64,000 nt of DNA from Pisolithus tinctorius (lineage: Eukaryota; Basidiomycota; Agaricomycetes; Boletales; Pisolithaceae). The stretch is from positions 248,001-312,000 of the forward strand of contig JANFAH010000023.1 of assembly GCA_024663395.1 (NCBI GenBank). The letters run 5' to 3'. The notes beneath the pieces are model-generated. The model was not told the DNA's origin, ran no database searches, and saw nothing but the letters and a program-made list of their open reading frames with translations. Made by a program: the position numbers and the translations under genes. Of the stretch, positions 54,249-64,000 are shown in pieces (within the stretch, counting starts at the first letter, position 1; every line of letters begins with the position of its first letter).

Positions 54249-57200
54249 TGTCGGTCGATGACTCGTTTAGATCGCGAGGAGGCCATGATAACATTTTCTC
54301 CGTGTGTTCGCTCTACGTTTCTGATTCTCCCTTGTTACCTTCGAAGCCGGCTTCTCTTTTCTCTACAGATACTACCCAAAATCCCGCTGCGGCATTGCTC
54401 TATGATTTACAAAGCAACAGTACACCCCCAATTGACCCGTTCGATTCTAGTTCTGTTTCTTCGAATGACCCTTTCTTATTTTCTACTAGCACTACTGTTT
54501 CACCACTGACAATTTCAGCCTTACGTTCTACTTACCAGTTCGATTCCGTCCTTCATATCTTAAAATACAAACCTGTAGCGAAGAAGGTCAGGCCTGTACC
54601 GATGTCGATGCCTGTGGAATTCCGGGTAGAGTGTCGGGAGGCTGGAGATCCTCTCGCAGACTTACCTGTATTACCTACTCATCCTCCTCCATTCGTGCCA
54701 GGCTCCAGGTTCACCCAGGAAAGGGCTGACGAGCTTGATCTGGACCCTTCGAAGTTCCTTTGGCCCATGGAGTTAAATCTGGTACGATGGCTGGTCAAGA
54801 CACACGAGACCGCCTTCGCTTGGGATGCCTCAGAAAGAGGAACCTTCCAAGAAGATATGTTTCCGCCGCTGAAGATACCCACGCTAGCCCACAAACCCTG
54901 GGTCGAGCGGAATATCCCCATACCTCCTGCCATTTTTCGTGACGTTGTTGGCATAATCAAAGAAAAGATTTCCGCAGGTGTCTACGAACCTTCTACTTCG
55001 TCCTATCGCTCGAAATGGTTCTGCGTAGTCAAGAAGGACGGAAAATCTCTGTGCCTTGTTCATGACTTACAACCTCTGAATGCCATATCTATACAGGATT
55101 CAGCCGTTCCCCCTTTCGTCGACTCGATTGCAGAAGCTTTCGCCTGCCACTCCGTCTACGGAATTTTAGATCTTATGGTCGGATACGATCATCGCACCAT
55201 CCATGACGAATACCGCGATCTAACTACCTTCCAAACCCCTATTGGTACCCTTCGACTCACCAAACTACCCATGGGCTACACAAATGCCGTCCAAATTTTC
55301 CACGGAGACATCTGTTGGATATTAAAGGATGAAATTCCGGAAGTTACCATCCCATTCATCGATGATTGCCCGATCAAAGGCCCCAAATCTCGATACCAAA
55401 ATTCTGACGGTACCTACCAGACGATCGCACAAAACTCCGGGATCAGACGCTTCATCTGGGAACATCTGCAGAACGTCAACCGCGTCTTACATCGCCTGCG
55501 TCACGCTGGAGCTACTGTCTCAGCGAAGAAATGCGTCATCACTGCGCTGTCCATCATAGTGGTTGGGCATAAGGTGTTGTTCGAGGGGAGAATTCCGGAC
55601 GAAGCTAAAGTCCAAAAAATTAAAGATTGGCCCTACTGCACTAACGTCACCGAAGTGCGCGGATTTTTAGGTCTTTGCTCGTACTGCAGGATCTTTATCA
55701 AGGATTTCGCTAAACACGCACGTCCCCTCGTCGAGCTGACCAAGAAAGACGTCTCCTTCGAATTCCGTGACGAACACAAAGAAGCCATGGACTATCTTCG
55801 CCAAGCTATTGTCTCGTCCCCTGCCCTACGGACTATCGACTACAATTCCGATAAGAAGGTTATCCTAGCAGTCGACACCTCGAATATCGCTATAGGATAC
55901 CTCCTCATGCAGGAAGGGGAAGATGAAAAATGCTATCCTGCAAGGTTCGGCTCGATAACTCTCAACAACCGCGAACGCCGTTATAGCCAAGCCAAACTGG
56001 AGCTCTTTGGTCTTTTCCGCGCTCTACACGACGTCAGACTTCACATTTTCGGCGTGCGGAATTTAGTTGTCGAGGTTGACGCACGATATATAAAGGGGAT
56101 GATTAACAATCCTGACTTACAGCCCAATGCTACCATCAACTGCTGGATTGCGGGAATTCTTTTATTCGACTTCGAGCTCATACATGTCCCTGCACACAAG
56201 CATGCAGTGCCGGACGGTCTTTCAAGGCGACCGAAAGCAGCAGAAGATGAGGATGGGGAAGAGGACTATGAGGACTGGATAGATGAGTGTGGAGCCTTCG
56301 CTGTAGAGCTCTTGAACCGTAGGGAGGCCCGTTTCGAGTCCCGGCCTTACCCTTCGGAAATTCCGAGTACCTTGTCAGACTCACCTTCGGCCTTGTCACA
56401 GAGTCTAGGCATCTACTCCTCCAAACAATCCTCGTCGAGTGTCTATGAGACGGAAATTCCGCGCTCAGAGAAAGCGATCCAGAGAGAGGAGAGGTTGAAA
56501 GTGGTAAAGGAATTTTTGGAGACAAAGAAGATGCCGGAAGGATTGGAGGAAGAGGAGTTGGAAAGCCTGGTGCGTCTCGCCACTCAGTATTTTGTCAAAG
56601 GAGGAGAGCTGTGGAGGAAAGAGCCTCAAGGACGTCACCAACTAGTAGTCGCTTCTCACAAGCGCCTCGGGATTCTTCGTCAGGCTCATGACGAGCTAGG
56701 GCACAAGGGTATCTTCTCGACCCGCATGCGGTTGCTGACTCGTTTCTGGTGGCCTATGCTAGAGCAGGACATCCGCTGGTATGTCAAGTCGTGTCATGAA
56801 TGCCAAATACGCCATCTGGATCGCGTTCATATTCCGCCAGTCGTCGCCATCCCTGAGCCCCTATTCTTCAAAGCATACATGGATACGTTCTTAATGCCGA
56901 AGTTGAACGGATTTCGCTACGTCACCCAAGCTCGCTGTTCACTTACTAGTTATCCAGAGTGGGCTATGCTTCGCGTGGAGACCGGCAAGTCCATCGGAAA
57001 ATCCATTTTCGAACAGATCTTGTGCCGCTGGGGTGCAGTTGCGGAAATTGTCACAGACAACGGTGGTCCCTACATCCTCGCTCTCGATTGGCTTTCCAAA
57101 ACCTTCGGAATTCGCCACATCCGAATCTCACCCTATAACTCCCAAGCTAACGGGGTTGTTGAGCGTCGGCATTTCGATGTGAGGGAGGCGTTGGTAAAGA

Positions 57201-57856
57201 GTTGCGGAGGAGAAGCATCAAAGTGGTCAGAAGTGGCTCCTGCGGTGTTCTGGGCAGAGAGGGTTACGGTTCACAAGGCAACTGGGTTTTCTCCGTTTTA
57301 TATGGCTCACGGCGTCGAACCTAGACTCCCCTTTGACATTGTTGAGGCGACATTCTTGGCCCCTTTTGAGGCGGAATTTTACTCGACGTCAGAACTCATC
57401 GCCCATTGCGCCCGCCAACTCCAGAAACGTCCAGAAGACCTCGCTCGAATCCACGATCTCGTCCTGAGATCCCGCTTCGTGTCGGTCAAAGACTTCGTCG
57501 CTCGTTTTGCGCACACCATCCAAGACTTCAACTTCGAACCTGGGTCACTCGTCCTCATGCGGAATTCACGTATCGAGCGGGAACTAGATCGCAAGACCAA
57601 ACCACGCTACCTAGGTCCCATGATAGTCGTTTGGCGTACCAAAGGAGGCTCGTACATCCTGGCGGAATTAGATGGAGCCGTGTCCAAATTCCGGTTTGCC
57701 GCCTTCCGTCTTTACCCCTATTTCCCGCGGGACAACTCTCGTATTGAAGTCACGCAGTTGACTGGAATTTCTGCAGGCGACTTGGACCGCTTAGAAGATG
57801 ATTCGCTACCAGACCCTGCACTCGCTGGCGTCCCTTTGGACGAATCAGATGAGTAG
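54246..57856 (+). CDS. F pol: RT, RNase H, integrase
   Basis: Uninterrupted about 1202-codon frame, entered by -1 shift and ending at TAG 57854-57856. RT has WFCVVKKDGKSLCLVHDLQP, KLPMGYTNAVQIF and the catalytic box FIDDCPIKGP (F in place of Y, both aspartates kept). RNase H has AVDTSNIAIGYLLMQ and YSQAKLELFGLFRALHD. Integrase has HDELGHKGIF...CHECQIR, then AYMDTFLMPK, VTDNGGPYI and ANGVVERRHFDVREAL. The C-terminus has FEPGSLVLMRNSRIERELD and GPMIVVWRTKGGSYILAELD, with no chromodomain. Probably once functional, and close to B pol. A T/C-rich tract (57860-57925) follows, then an A30 run (57970-57999). Confidence 0.92.
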
Positions 57857-57968
57857 CACACCTTTCTCTCTTTCTTTTTCTTTCTTTTCTTTTCTTTTCT
57901 CTCTTTCTTCGCCTTTCCTTTCGCTTATATAGTTACGCTCTTCGTCTCATATGAAACAAAAACCGCCA

Positions 57969-58003
<35 letters not shown>

Positions 58004-58144
58004 CGCTCATCTCCAGCCTCTCGTCAATTCGTTCTCCTTCCCTGTTCCCTTCTTAGCGATGATCCTGTTCAAAATGCCAAAAGATTCACGAAATAAAATA
58101 AAACAAATAAATTCCGCAATCTACTTACGCTACTGTACACGTAC

Positions 58145-59740
58145 CTACATATCTTTGAGCTGATCCTTCAACCTCTTCAGCTCCTCGCGTCGCCCCTGAA
58201 CTGCGCCGATCTGTCGCTCCACTCGCGTCACCAACAGCCCCAGCATCTGGTGGATCTGGGTCAACTCAAACTCCTCGTCGTCCACCCTACCCTCCAGCAG
58301 TCGGACGCGCTCAGCAAGAGTCTCGCGCGTAGTCGATTCACTCGGGTTTGCGACCTGCAGAGTTTCTTCGACTGGAGGACCTTCAGACTCGTCCTGCGCG
58401 CTGACGACGGGTGTGGGTGGATCGTCCAATAAACCCGTCGGTCTGCCAAAAAGTCCACCATCGCCAAGGTCTCCCGGATTGTCCATCGGTGGCGGAGTTA
58501 GCTCCGGACGAGGTCATGGTACAGGGGTTGCTGATGGAAGGAACAGAGGTGGTCGAGGTACGGGAGGTGGAGGCATGTCAGAAGACAACGAGGGACTTGC
58601 TCGAGGTGTTGGATGCTCGGGAAGTGGTTCGGAGTTTTGCCTGGGAGGTGGTTTGCGAGCAGGGATTCGAAGCTTCAACCTGGTCAACACCGGAGTTTCA
58701 GTCGTCACCGTTACTGATTTGACCCGTTTGTGTGACAGGCCAGCGGCCGTCTCTCCACTTCCAGCGTTCTTGCGCTGTGTTACGGTTCAGTGTCCTCGTT
58801 CGTCACGTCGCGATCAGCTCGTACTCACCTTCCTACCCACTCTGAGCGATCGGCTACATTTCCGCTTGGCCTGCCTGCATCGCTCGCACGACTCCCCAGG
58901 TAGCCCTTCGCACACTGCATTTACCTTCGCGCACTCCCTGCATCGAAGGTCGGCTTCGGCTGCCAGAGCACCAGTTTTCGATGGGTCAGGGTTCGGTGGG
59001 TGTTCGCCTTCGTCGTTCTCCAATTCATCGACTTCGTCTGTGGCCTGCGGAGTTTTTCTGAACATTAGCCATCGCGCTCGGAGTTTCCTGGAGGGTAGGA
59101 CGTACCTTTTCCTTGCCCTTCCCCTTGCCTGTACTATCCGTCTGTCGCCTCACTGGTCATCCAGCCCCCCCCGACGACTCCCCTGCTTCAGTGTCGCTGG
59201 GCGTGCAGCCTTGACCTTCACCTGTTGCCGTTGATGACTGTCTACGCGTGCACATAGAAGGTTCTCTTGTCAACCTCTCCGCCTCGAGCTGTGCCCTCAA
59301 CTCTACCCTCTCCTGGTAGTCTTCGAAGATGTCATCGATGCGGATTCGTCTTTGCTCCACTGGGCGCCGGAGGTCAGCGATGGCAATGGCTCCCGGGACC
59401 AAAAGGTTCTGGCACATCGCAGATTCCTCGGTGTAGTCGCGCATACACTCGTCGCGAACCTTCGGTACGGTAATTCCGTTGTCGTCGACGTATTTCCACC
59501 ATGAGCGAATGCCGGTCTGCGGAACTCTGTCAACGTGCGACACACTGCAGTGGAAGGTTTACTCACCCAAGTCTTGTCCCAGTCCTCCACCCACGCGTAG
59601 ATTGTCTCCAACCTCTCCTCTGGCTGTGGCGCCATCTCGATCAAGTCCCAGACGTGCCCTAGAGCTGCTGCGAGCGCCGTGGTCACCTGGTCCCTCATGC
59701 TGAACACGGGATGCGCGTCGTTGACTGAGTAGGCTTGCAT
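58145..59740 (-). pseudogene. Antisense four-exon zinc-cluster gene carried by F
   Basis: Opposite to pol. Predicted exons are 59740-59567, 59516-59106, 59044-58829 and 58774-58145. Introns are 50, 61 and 54 nt with GTGAGT, GTACGT and GTGAGT donors and CAG acceptors, all phase 0, giving 476 aa. Exon 1 starts MQAYSVNDAHPVFSMRD. Exon 2 has RSWWKYVDDNGI and an acidic helix. Exon 3 carries CRECAKVNAVC...CERCRQAKRKC, C-x2-C-x6-C-x7-C-x2-C-x6-C, the fungal zinc binuclear spacing. Exon 4 is Pro-rich then a leucine-zipper-like coiled coil (LAERVRLLEGRVDDEEFELT). TGA at 59157 and 58514 both fit lost CGA. A DNA-binding regulator is inferred. It parallels the E gene at 9320-10376. Confidence 0.75.
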
Positions 59741-59972
59741 AGTAGTTGGTGAGGGTAGCGGGTGTCTGAGGACAAGGTGGTGGAATATCAAGGGTGAATC
59801 TGACGATGAGACGTTCCTGGGCAAGTTTTTAATTCCGAAGGGCTGCTGCTGACGTGTTATCCGGGTGCGGAGTTTTTTTTGCTCACACAAGTCATGTGGC
59901 CGAACACGAGCCTTCTTCGTTTACGTCACCTTCCGAATCTCCGCCGCCCTTCTGTCGCGACTCGATGACCTC

Positions 59973-59988
59973 TGACCGAGGACGGTCA
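59973..59988 (+). other. Hairpin before F 3' LTR shared with A2
   Basis: TGACCGAGGACGGTCA (TGACC/GGTCA stem), 21 bp before the 3' LTR. The A2 counterpart is at 41305-41320, 21 bp before its LTR. Confidence 0.6.
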
Positions 59989-60009
59989 GCATTCGAAGGC
60001 CCTGGGAGG

Positions 60010-61016
60010 TGTAGGGAGTAGTATACTCCCTGAGGCCGAAATAGGGATGCCAACACCAAAATTCTGCTGTTACCATCCACATCTATCGTCTTCGGAATTA
60101 TCCCTTCTGCCTTGTGCACTGCCTCGCCTGTCGAACCTTCGGAGCTCCCTGGTCCATCAATAACACACACCAGTCATCGTCCCGAAATTCCGCGTCAACA
60201 TCAACCTGACATACGTCTATCCGGAATTCCGCAGTCGTGCCGCTTCAACCCTCGCCTCGCCACGTAGTCAGAAAATCACGCAGATCATCAGTAAAAACTC
60301 CGGTTACCCCTCTCATTCCTTTCCCGCGAACCTTTCTCTGCAAAGCGAGAACCCCTTTCTACCTACGGCCTCTACCCTTCGCGTTCCACTCTACGGTACA
60401 GTGTACACTCGCCCTGTCGGAAGATACCCGTCTTTCCTGTTGTATTTCTCAGTTACTACCTTACAGTTTGTTTTCACACGTTGCTGTATGGCTTTGACGT
60501 CTGACACGTCGTCCCCTTTATTTTTCGGAGTTTTGCTTCTCCTGCCCCACATTTCTCTGATCAGTACCTTACTATCCATGTACTATATAATTCCGCCTCA
60601 GCGACGAAACGAAAATAATCTCTTTTGGGACCCACATTCTGCGTCTAGTGCGAGTCTAAAGAGTTCAAAGAGTCTTCGCGTCCTCTGAGTCTGCTGCGTA
60701 TCTGTGTCTTTGCGTCTACTGTGTCTACTGTGTCTTCGCGTCCTTGAACCATCAGTACTCGTTTGCCTCTCCTGCGTGCTTAATTCGTCTCGGAGTTACT
60801 TCCTTGGTGCAAGATCGTCGTCCGGAATTTCAAAAGCAAGTCTGTCCCTTCCTTCGACTCTACGGAATTAAATTCCATGACCCACATTCGACTCTTCAAC
60901 CGACTCTACCATCGCATCCTACGTCTCCTTCCTACTCAGCACCCCTCGGGTCGAGCCTAGGGATTTTCCCTACAGCTTTCCCCTATTCGCACGCTACCCA
61001 GAGGTAGTGTCCCACA
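60010..61016 (+). repeat. 3' LTR of F (1007 bp)
   Basis: Same length and termini as 50569-51575. Preceded by GGCCCTGGGAGG, a plausible polypurine tract. Confidence 0.9.
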
Positions 61017-62623
61017 CCGCCGCCGAGTCTAGGCTCGAAGAACTCCGAAAAGCTAGAGAGGAAGCCCTTGCAGCCCATGACCTAGCCAGAAAAACTATGA
61101 AAAACCGCTCGTCACGACCCTTCACCCCGTTCCAAAAAGGCGATAAAGTTTGGCTGGAAGCACGAAATTTGAAATGCTCCTATGAAAATAGGAAGCTAGC
61201 ACCAAAACAAGAAGGACCCTTCGTCATCTCTGACGTCCTATCTCCGATAATGTATCGCCTCACGATCCCCGCACATTGGAAGATCCACAACGTCTTCCAT
61301 GCTTCTCTCTTATCGCCCTATCGCGAAAATGACATTCATGGACCAAACTTCCTGGCTCCACCACCTGACCTGGTCAACGAAGAAGAAGAATACGAAGTCG
61401 AGGCGATAGTTGGCCATAAAAGGTCCGGCTACGGACATGCCTTCTTAATCAAATGGAAGGGCTACCCTTCTTCCGAAAACTCGTGGCAAAAAGAGTCACA
61501 CCTTGAACATGCGGAAGATACGCTCTCTGCCTATAAGAAACGATTCCCCAAGGACTTTTCCCTTCAGAAACAACCTACTCGACGCACCACCTGCTCTATC
61601 AGAAACGTCACCCTCGAAATGCCCCCTCGCCGTTACACCTATCCTCGTGAACCTTCTCGTCGCCACACCCCGTTTGCTCGTCGGCAACGACAGCCAGCTA
61701 GCGACCAGATGGTCGCCTCTTACCGACTCTTCATTGCTGACCCCGCCGTCATCGGCACCGTTTATCATGAGGTGGATGAAGACTCCCCTCTTGATCTCGT
61801 ATATCACGCCACCATCCAAGCCCTTCGGCTTGAGGAACTTTCTCGCTATGTCAGCCAACAGAACCCCCTTCTGTCCCCCGCCCACACCATCCTGAACGAA
61901 ATTGCTCTCCAGCAGGTTCCCCTGCTTCTTAAACTTTTTGATGTCCTTGGAGGCACCGACCTCATTTATAACGTTCGCCAGTATCCAACGCTGATCGCAC
62001 CTCCCCCGCCTGGGTCTAGAAGGCCCTCGATTGCAACCTCTCCTCCGGTTTCCTCCGCGTCGTCCTCCCCTCCCACACCATCGTCATCATCATCCTCCCA
62101 TTCGTCCCGCTCTCTTCGAAGAGCCGATAGGCCTCGCGCCTGCTGCTTATCAGGCCCGAATCCTCAACCTTGCGAGTCTCATAGCTCGCCGTCCGAGGTG
62201 GACCCCGAGACTGCCTTTGGCGTCTCCCGTGCAGAACTCGACTACACGTTAAACATCGTCGAATCCCTTGCACAGCTGCCACTGTCTCCTGTGCTGAACG
62301 CCTTGACCGAGTTCGATTTACCTCTTACTCCGTCCGATCCACGCTATCATCAGGCGTGTTACGTCTGCCGTCGTCTCGGCCATATCCGCGTCAACTGTGG
62401 ACTGTATGAATGTCCCCTTTGTCACGCCACTCGTCCCGGGCATACTCAGGCCCAGTGCCCTTCCATTCGCCCTCGCCATCCTTTGCAGGACAGAATAGCT
62501 ACCCCCGCCCTGGTAGATGATCGTACCCTCGTTGGGAGCGAGGATAATGACTTGTACGACAATGATTTTGACTTCGATGACTCCGCCATCAGCAACATGA
62601 CCGGAGAACCTTACGGAGAGTAG
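61017..62623 (+). pseudogene. H pol C-terminus: chromodomain and zinc-knuckle extension
   Basis: Continues H pol after F: AAESRLEELRKAREEALAAH, then the integrase C-terminal box (FQKGDKVWLEARNLK, HNVFHASLLSPYREND) and a chromodomain (YEVEAIVGHKRSG...FLIKWKGYPSSENSWQ). About 350 residues follow with a Ser/Pro-rich stretch and two knuckles, CYVCRRLGHIRVNC (C-x2-C-x4-H-x4-C) and CPLCHATRPGHTQAQC (x6 variant), near 62360-62460. It ends in an acidic tail at TAG 62621-62623. The frame is intact. Zinc knuckles usually sit in Gag; here they also lie at the Pol C-terminus, as in element I. Confidence 0.85.
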
Positions 62624-62660
62624 TTGAAGTCAGGGACTTCAACGCTTAGAAAGGGGGTAA

Positions 62661-63112
62661 TGTTACGTTTCACCCCTAACTTTTCTTTTATCGTTGTACG
62701 TTTGCCTCGTTTGTGATCCGTTGGACTTAGTTTCCTTTTTGAGCCGTCTTCTCTCTGATCCGACGGCTCTCTACTTCCACCACTAGCGTTACTGGCTCGT
62801 TACATGCTTAGGACATGTGTCGTCATTGTTCAACCAATGGCGTAGTTACCTCGTTACATGCGGACGCCTCATGGTCCGTTTCCATGTAGTATTTAGACTG
62901 CCGGCTCAAGTCCTGGAAACCCAGACTTGAGCTGCTCAATCATACGCAGCGTTCTCAGAACTTCGCCCTCAGTGTCTCTAACAAGGACCACTCTTACCGG
63001 CGTTGCCTTCAAATCCTCTGTCGTTTACAGAGGTTACTGCAGCCGTTGCTCAGTAGAAACCTTAGTCTGCATTTGAGCTCTCCCTACATCTTGACTTCAG
63101 TCGAGCGTAACA
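62661..63112 (+). repeat. 3' LTR of H (452 bp)
   Basis: Preceded by the polypurine tract AGAAAGGGGGTAA (62648-62660). The few differences from the 5' LTR are CpG-type transitions. Confidence 0.92.
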
Positions 63113-63239
63113 ATGAGGTCTTGTGTTCATATCTGATGTGTCCTTCAGGCATTGCTCTCACTTTTTGAGCCACAGATCTTTCTCACTGTACCCATCCTGT
63201 TGATGCTTTTTTTGCCCAGTTCTGCACAGCCATCATCAA

Positions 63240-64000
63240 GATGTCTTGATTTCTGTGGCAAGGTCCACCCTCGAAGTCCTGTGATCATATCTCATGTGTC
63301 TCACCACCGCTTCTCTCACTTTTTGGATGGCTTGCTCTCCAGACTAGTCCATCTCAAGGAATGCCTCATTCATCTAATTCCATCCAGCAGTTGTCAAGAT
63401 ATCTCAATTTCTGTGGCAAGGTTCACCCTTGAAGTCCTGTGATCATATCTTGTGCATCTCACCACTGCTTCTCCTGCTTTTTGGATGGCTTGCTCTCCCA
63501 ACTAGTCCGTCCTGAGGGATGCCTTGTTCATCCAATTCCATCCAGCAGTTGTTGAGATATCTTGATTTCTGTGGGAAGGTCCACCCTCGAAGTCCTGTGA
63601 TTGTATCTCATGCGTCTCACCACCGCTTCTCCCGCTTTTTGGATGGCTTGCTCTCCTGACTAGTCCATCTCGAGGGATGCCTTGTTCATCCAATTCCGTC
63701 CAGCTGTTGTCAAGATATCTCAATTTCTGTGGGAAGGTCCACCCTCAAAGTCCTGTGATCATATCTCGTGTGTCTCACCACTGCTTCTCTCACTTTTCGG
63801 ATGGCTTGCTCTCCTGACTAGTCCGTCTCGAGGGATGCCTCGTTCATCTAATTCCGTCCAGCAGTTGTCAAGATATCTCAATTTCTGTGGGAAGGTCCAC
63901 CCTCGAAGTCCTGTGATCATATCTCGCTCGTCTCACCACCGCTTCTCTTGCTTTTCGGATGGCTTGCTCTCCCAACTAGTCCGTCTCGAGGGATGCCTCG
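63240..64000. repeat. ~160-bp satellite, about five units
   Basis: Units recur at about 63255, 63412, 63570, 63732 and 63892 (TGTGGGAAGGTCCACCCTCG). Each contains GTCCTGTGATCATATCT, CTTTTTGGATGGCTTGCTCT and CAGTTGTCAAGATATC. The period of about 160 is not a multiple of three and ORFs across it are not shared between units, so it is probably non-coding. The array continues past the window end. Confidence 0.8.

Larger units (their letters stand above)
50569..61016 (+). mobile_element. Element F, Ty3/Gypsy retrotransposon with antisense gene
   Basis: 10,448 bp with 1007-bp LTRs (50569-51575 and 60010-61016) and a 4-bp target duplication ccgc (50565-50568 and 61017-61020) in H pol. It carries a primer-binding site, gag-protease, pol (-1 frame), and an opposite-strand four-exon zinc-cluster gene before the 3' LTR. 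It is the youngest large element here: pol is open over 1202 codons. The word AATTCCG or CGGAATT recurs throughout. Confidence 0.92.
43938..63112 (+). mobile_element. Element H, chromovirus with nested C3 and F
   Basis: Paired 452-bp LTRs at 43938-44389 and 62661-63112, with perfect 5-bp target duplication atgag (43933-43937 and 63113-63117). Without the nested solo LTR C3 and element F it is about 6.8 kb. It has gag, a -1 frameshift site, protease, RT, RNase H, integrase, chromodomain and a zinc-knuckle C-terminal extension. Pol stops are TGA at CGA positions, plus one frameshift near 49243. The LTRs differ only at CpG-type sites by eye, so it is fairly young. Confidence 0.92.

Noticed and set aside
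56178..56525. ORF of 115 aa antisense to F pol.
   Set aside because: Lies fully within the strongly supported pol frame and has no recognisable domain.
57970..57999. A30 run after F pol as a poly(A) tail of a retroposed gene.
   Set aside because: No 5' retroposed body or target duplication is visible; a T/C-rich tract lies just upstream, so simple-sequence expansion is more likely.
63152..63442. ORF of 96 aa in the satellite.
   Set aside because: The repeat period is about 160 bp, so the frame changes each unit and is not conserved.
1..64000. rRNA or tRNA genes.
   Set aside because: No rRNA core sequences or tRNA A/B-box cloverleaf were recognised on either strand; a covariance search was not possible.

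Overview
The window looks like a transposon-packed heterochromatic region of a basidiomycete (probably Agaricomycete) genome. The evidence is several families of Ty3/Gypsy LTR retrotransposons, including chromodomain-bearing chromoviruses, introns of 46-62 nt with GT...AG ends, and C-to-T decay confined largely to CpG, as expected from basidiomycete cytosine methylation rather than ascomycete RIP. I found no intact housekeeping gene, rRNA, tRNA or CRISPR array. Almost everything is nested elements, solo LTRs and captured host fragments. Element names below (A to K) are local labels.

Left part (1-17 kb): element A1 (minus, 5' LTR 3897-4361) sits inside the RT of element B (plus, pol to 7025, long 3' LTR 7153-9021). 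B sits inside the 3' LTR of E, a minus-strand chromovirus (9022-17083). E carries gag, a -1 frameshift signal, pol with chromodomain, a solo LTR G in its protease, and an opposite-strand spliced zinc-cluster gene between pol and its 3' LTR. E lies in an older integrase fragment (K).

Middle (17-44 kb): a CpG-depleted, older layer. It holds copies of the ~1.87-kb B-type LTR, called the C family (C5, C4, C2, C6), chromoviral LTRs D1 and D2, decayed gag/pol fragments J and I, and a 12-kb element A2 (29797-41803) with matching 462-bp LTRs. A2 has a gag gene but no pol. It carries a long tandem array of exon/mini-intron-like units, a captured ERG26-like sterol dehydrogenase fragment, and a pair of inverted minisatellite arrays. 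A polyubiquitin relic lies at 43.3 kb.

Right part (44-64 kb): chromovirus H (43938-63112, 452-bp LTRs, perfect 5-bp target duplication atgag) is interrupted by solo LTR C3 in gag and by F (50569-61016, 1007-bp LTRs) in pol. F encodes gag-protease, a 1202-aa pol, and an opposite-strand four-exon zinc-cluster gene. The window ends in a ~160-bp satellite.

Most interesting: (1) the exon/mini-intron array downstream of gag in the pol-less A elements, each unit preceded by a covarying hairpin; (2) antisense Zn2Cys6-type genes in two unrelated retrotransposons, with CGG-containing words enriched in their hosts; (3) a conserved ORF inside the U3 of the 1.87-kb LTR; (4) three different -1 frameshift heptamers placed directly before the gag stop; (5) Tf1-like self-priming geometry in three chromoviral families.
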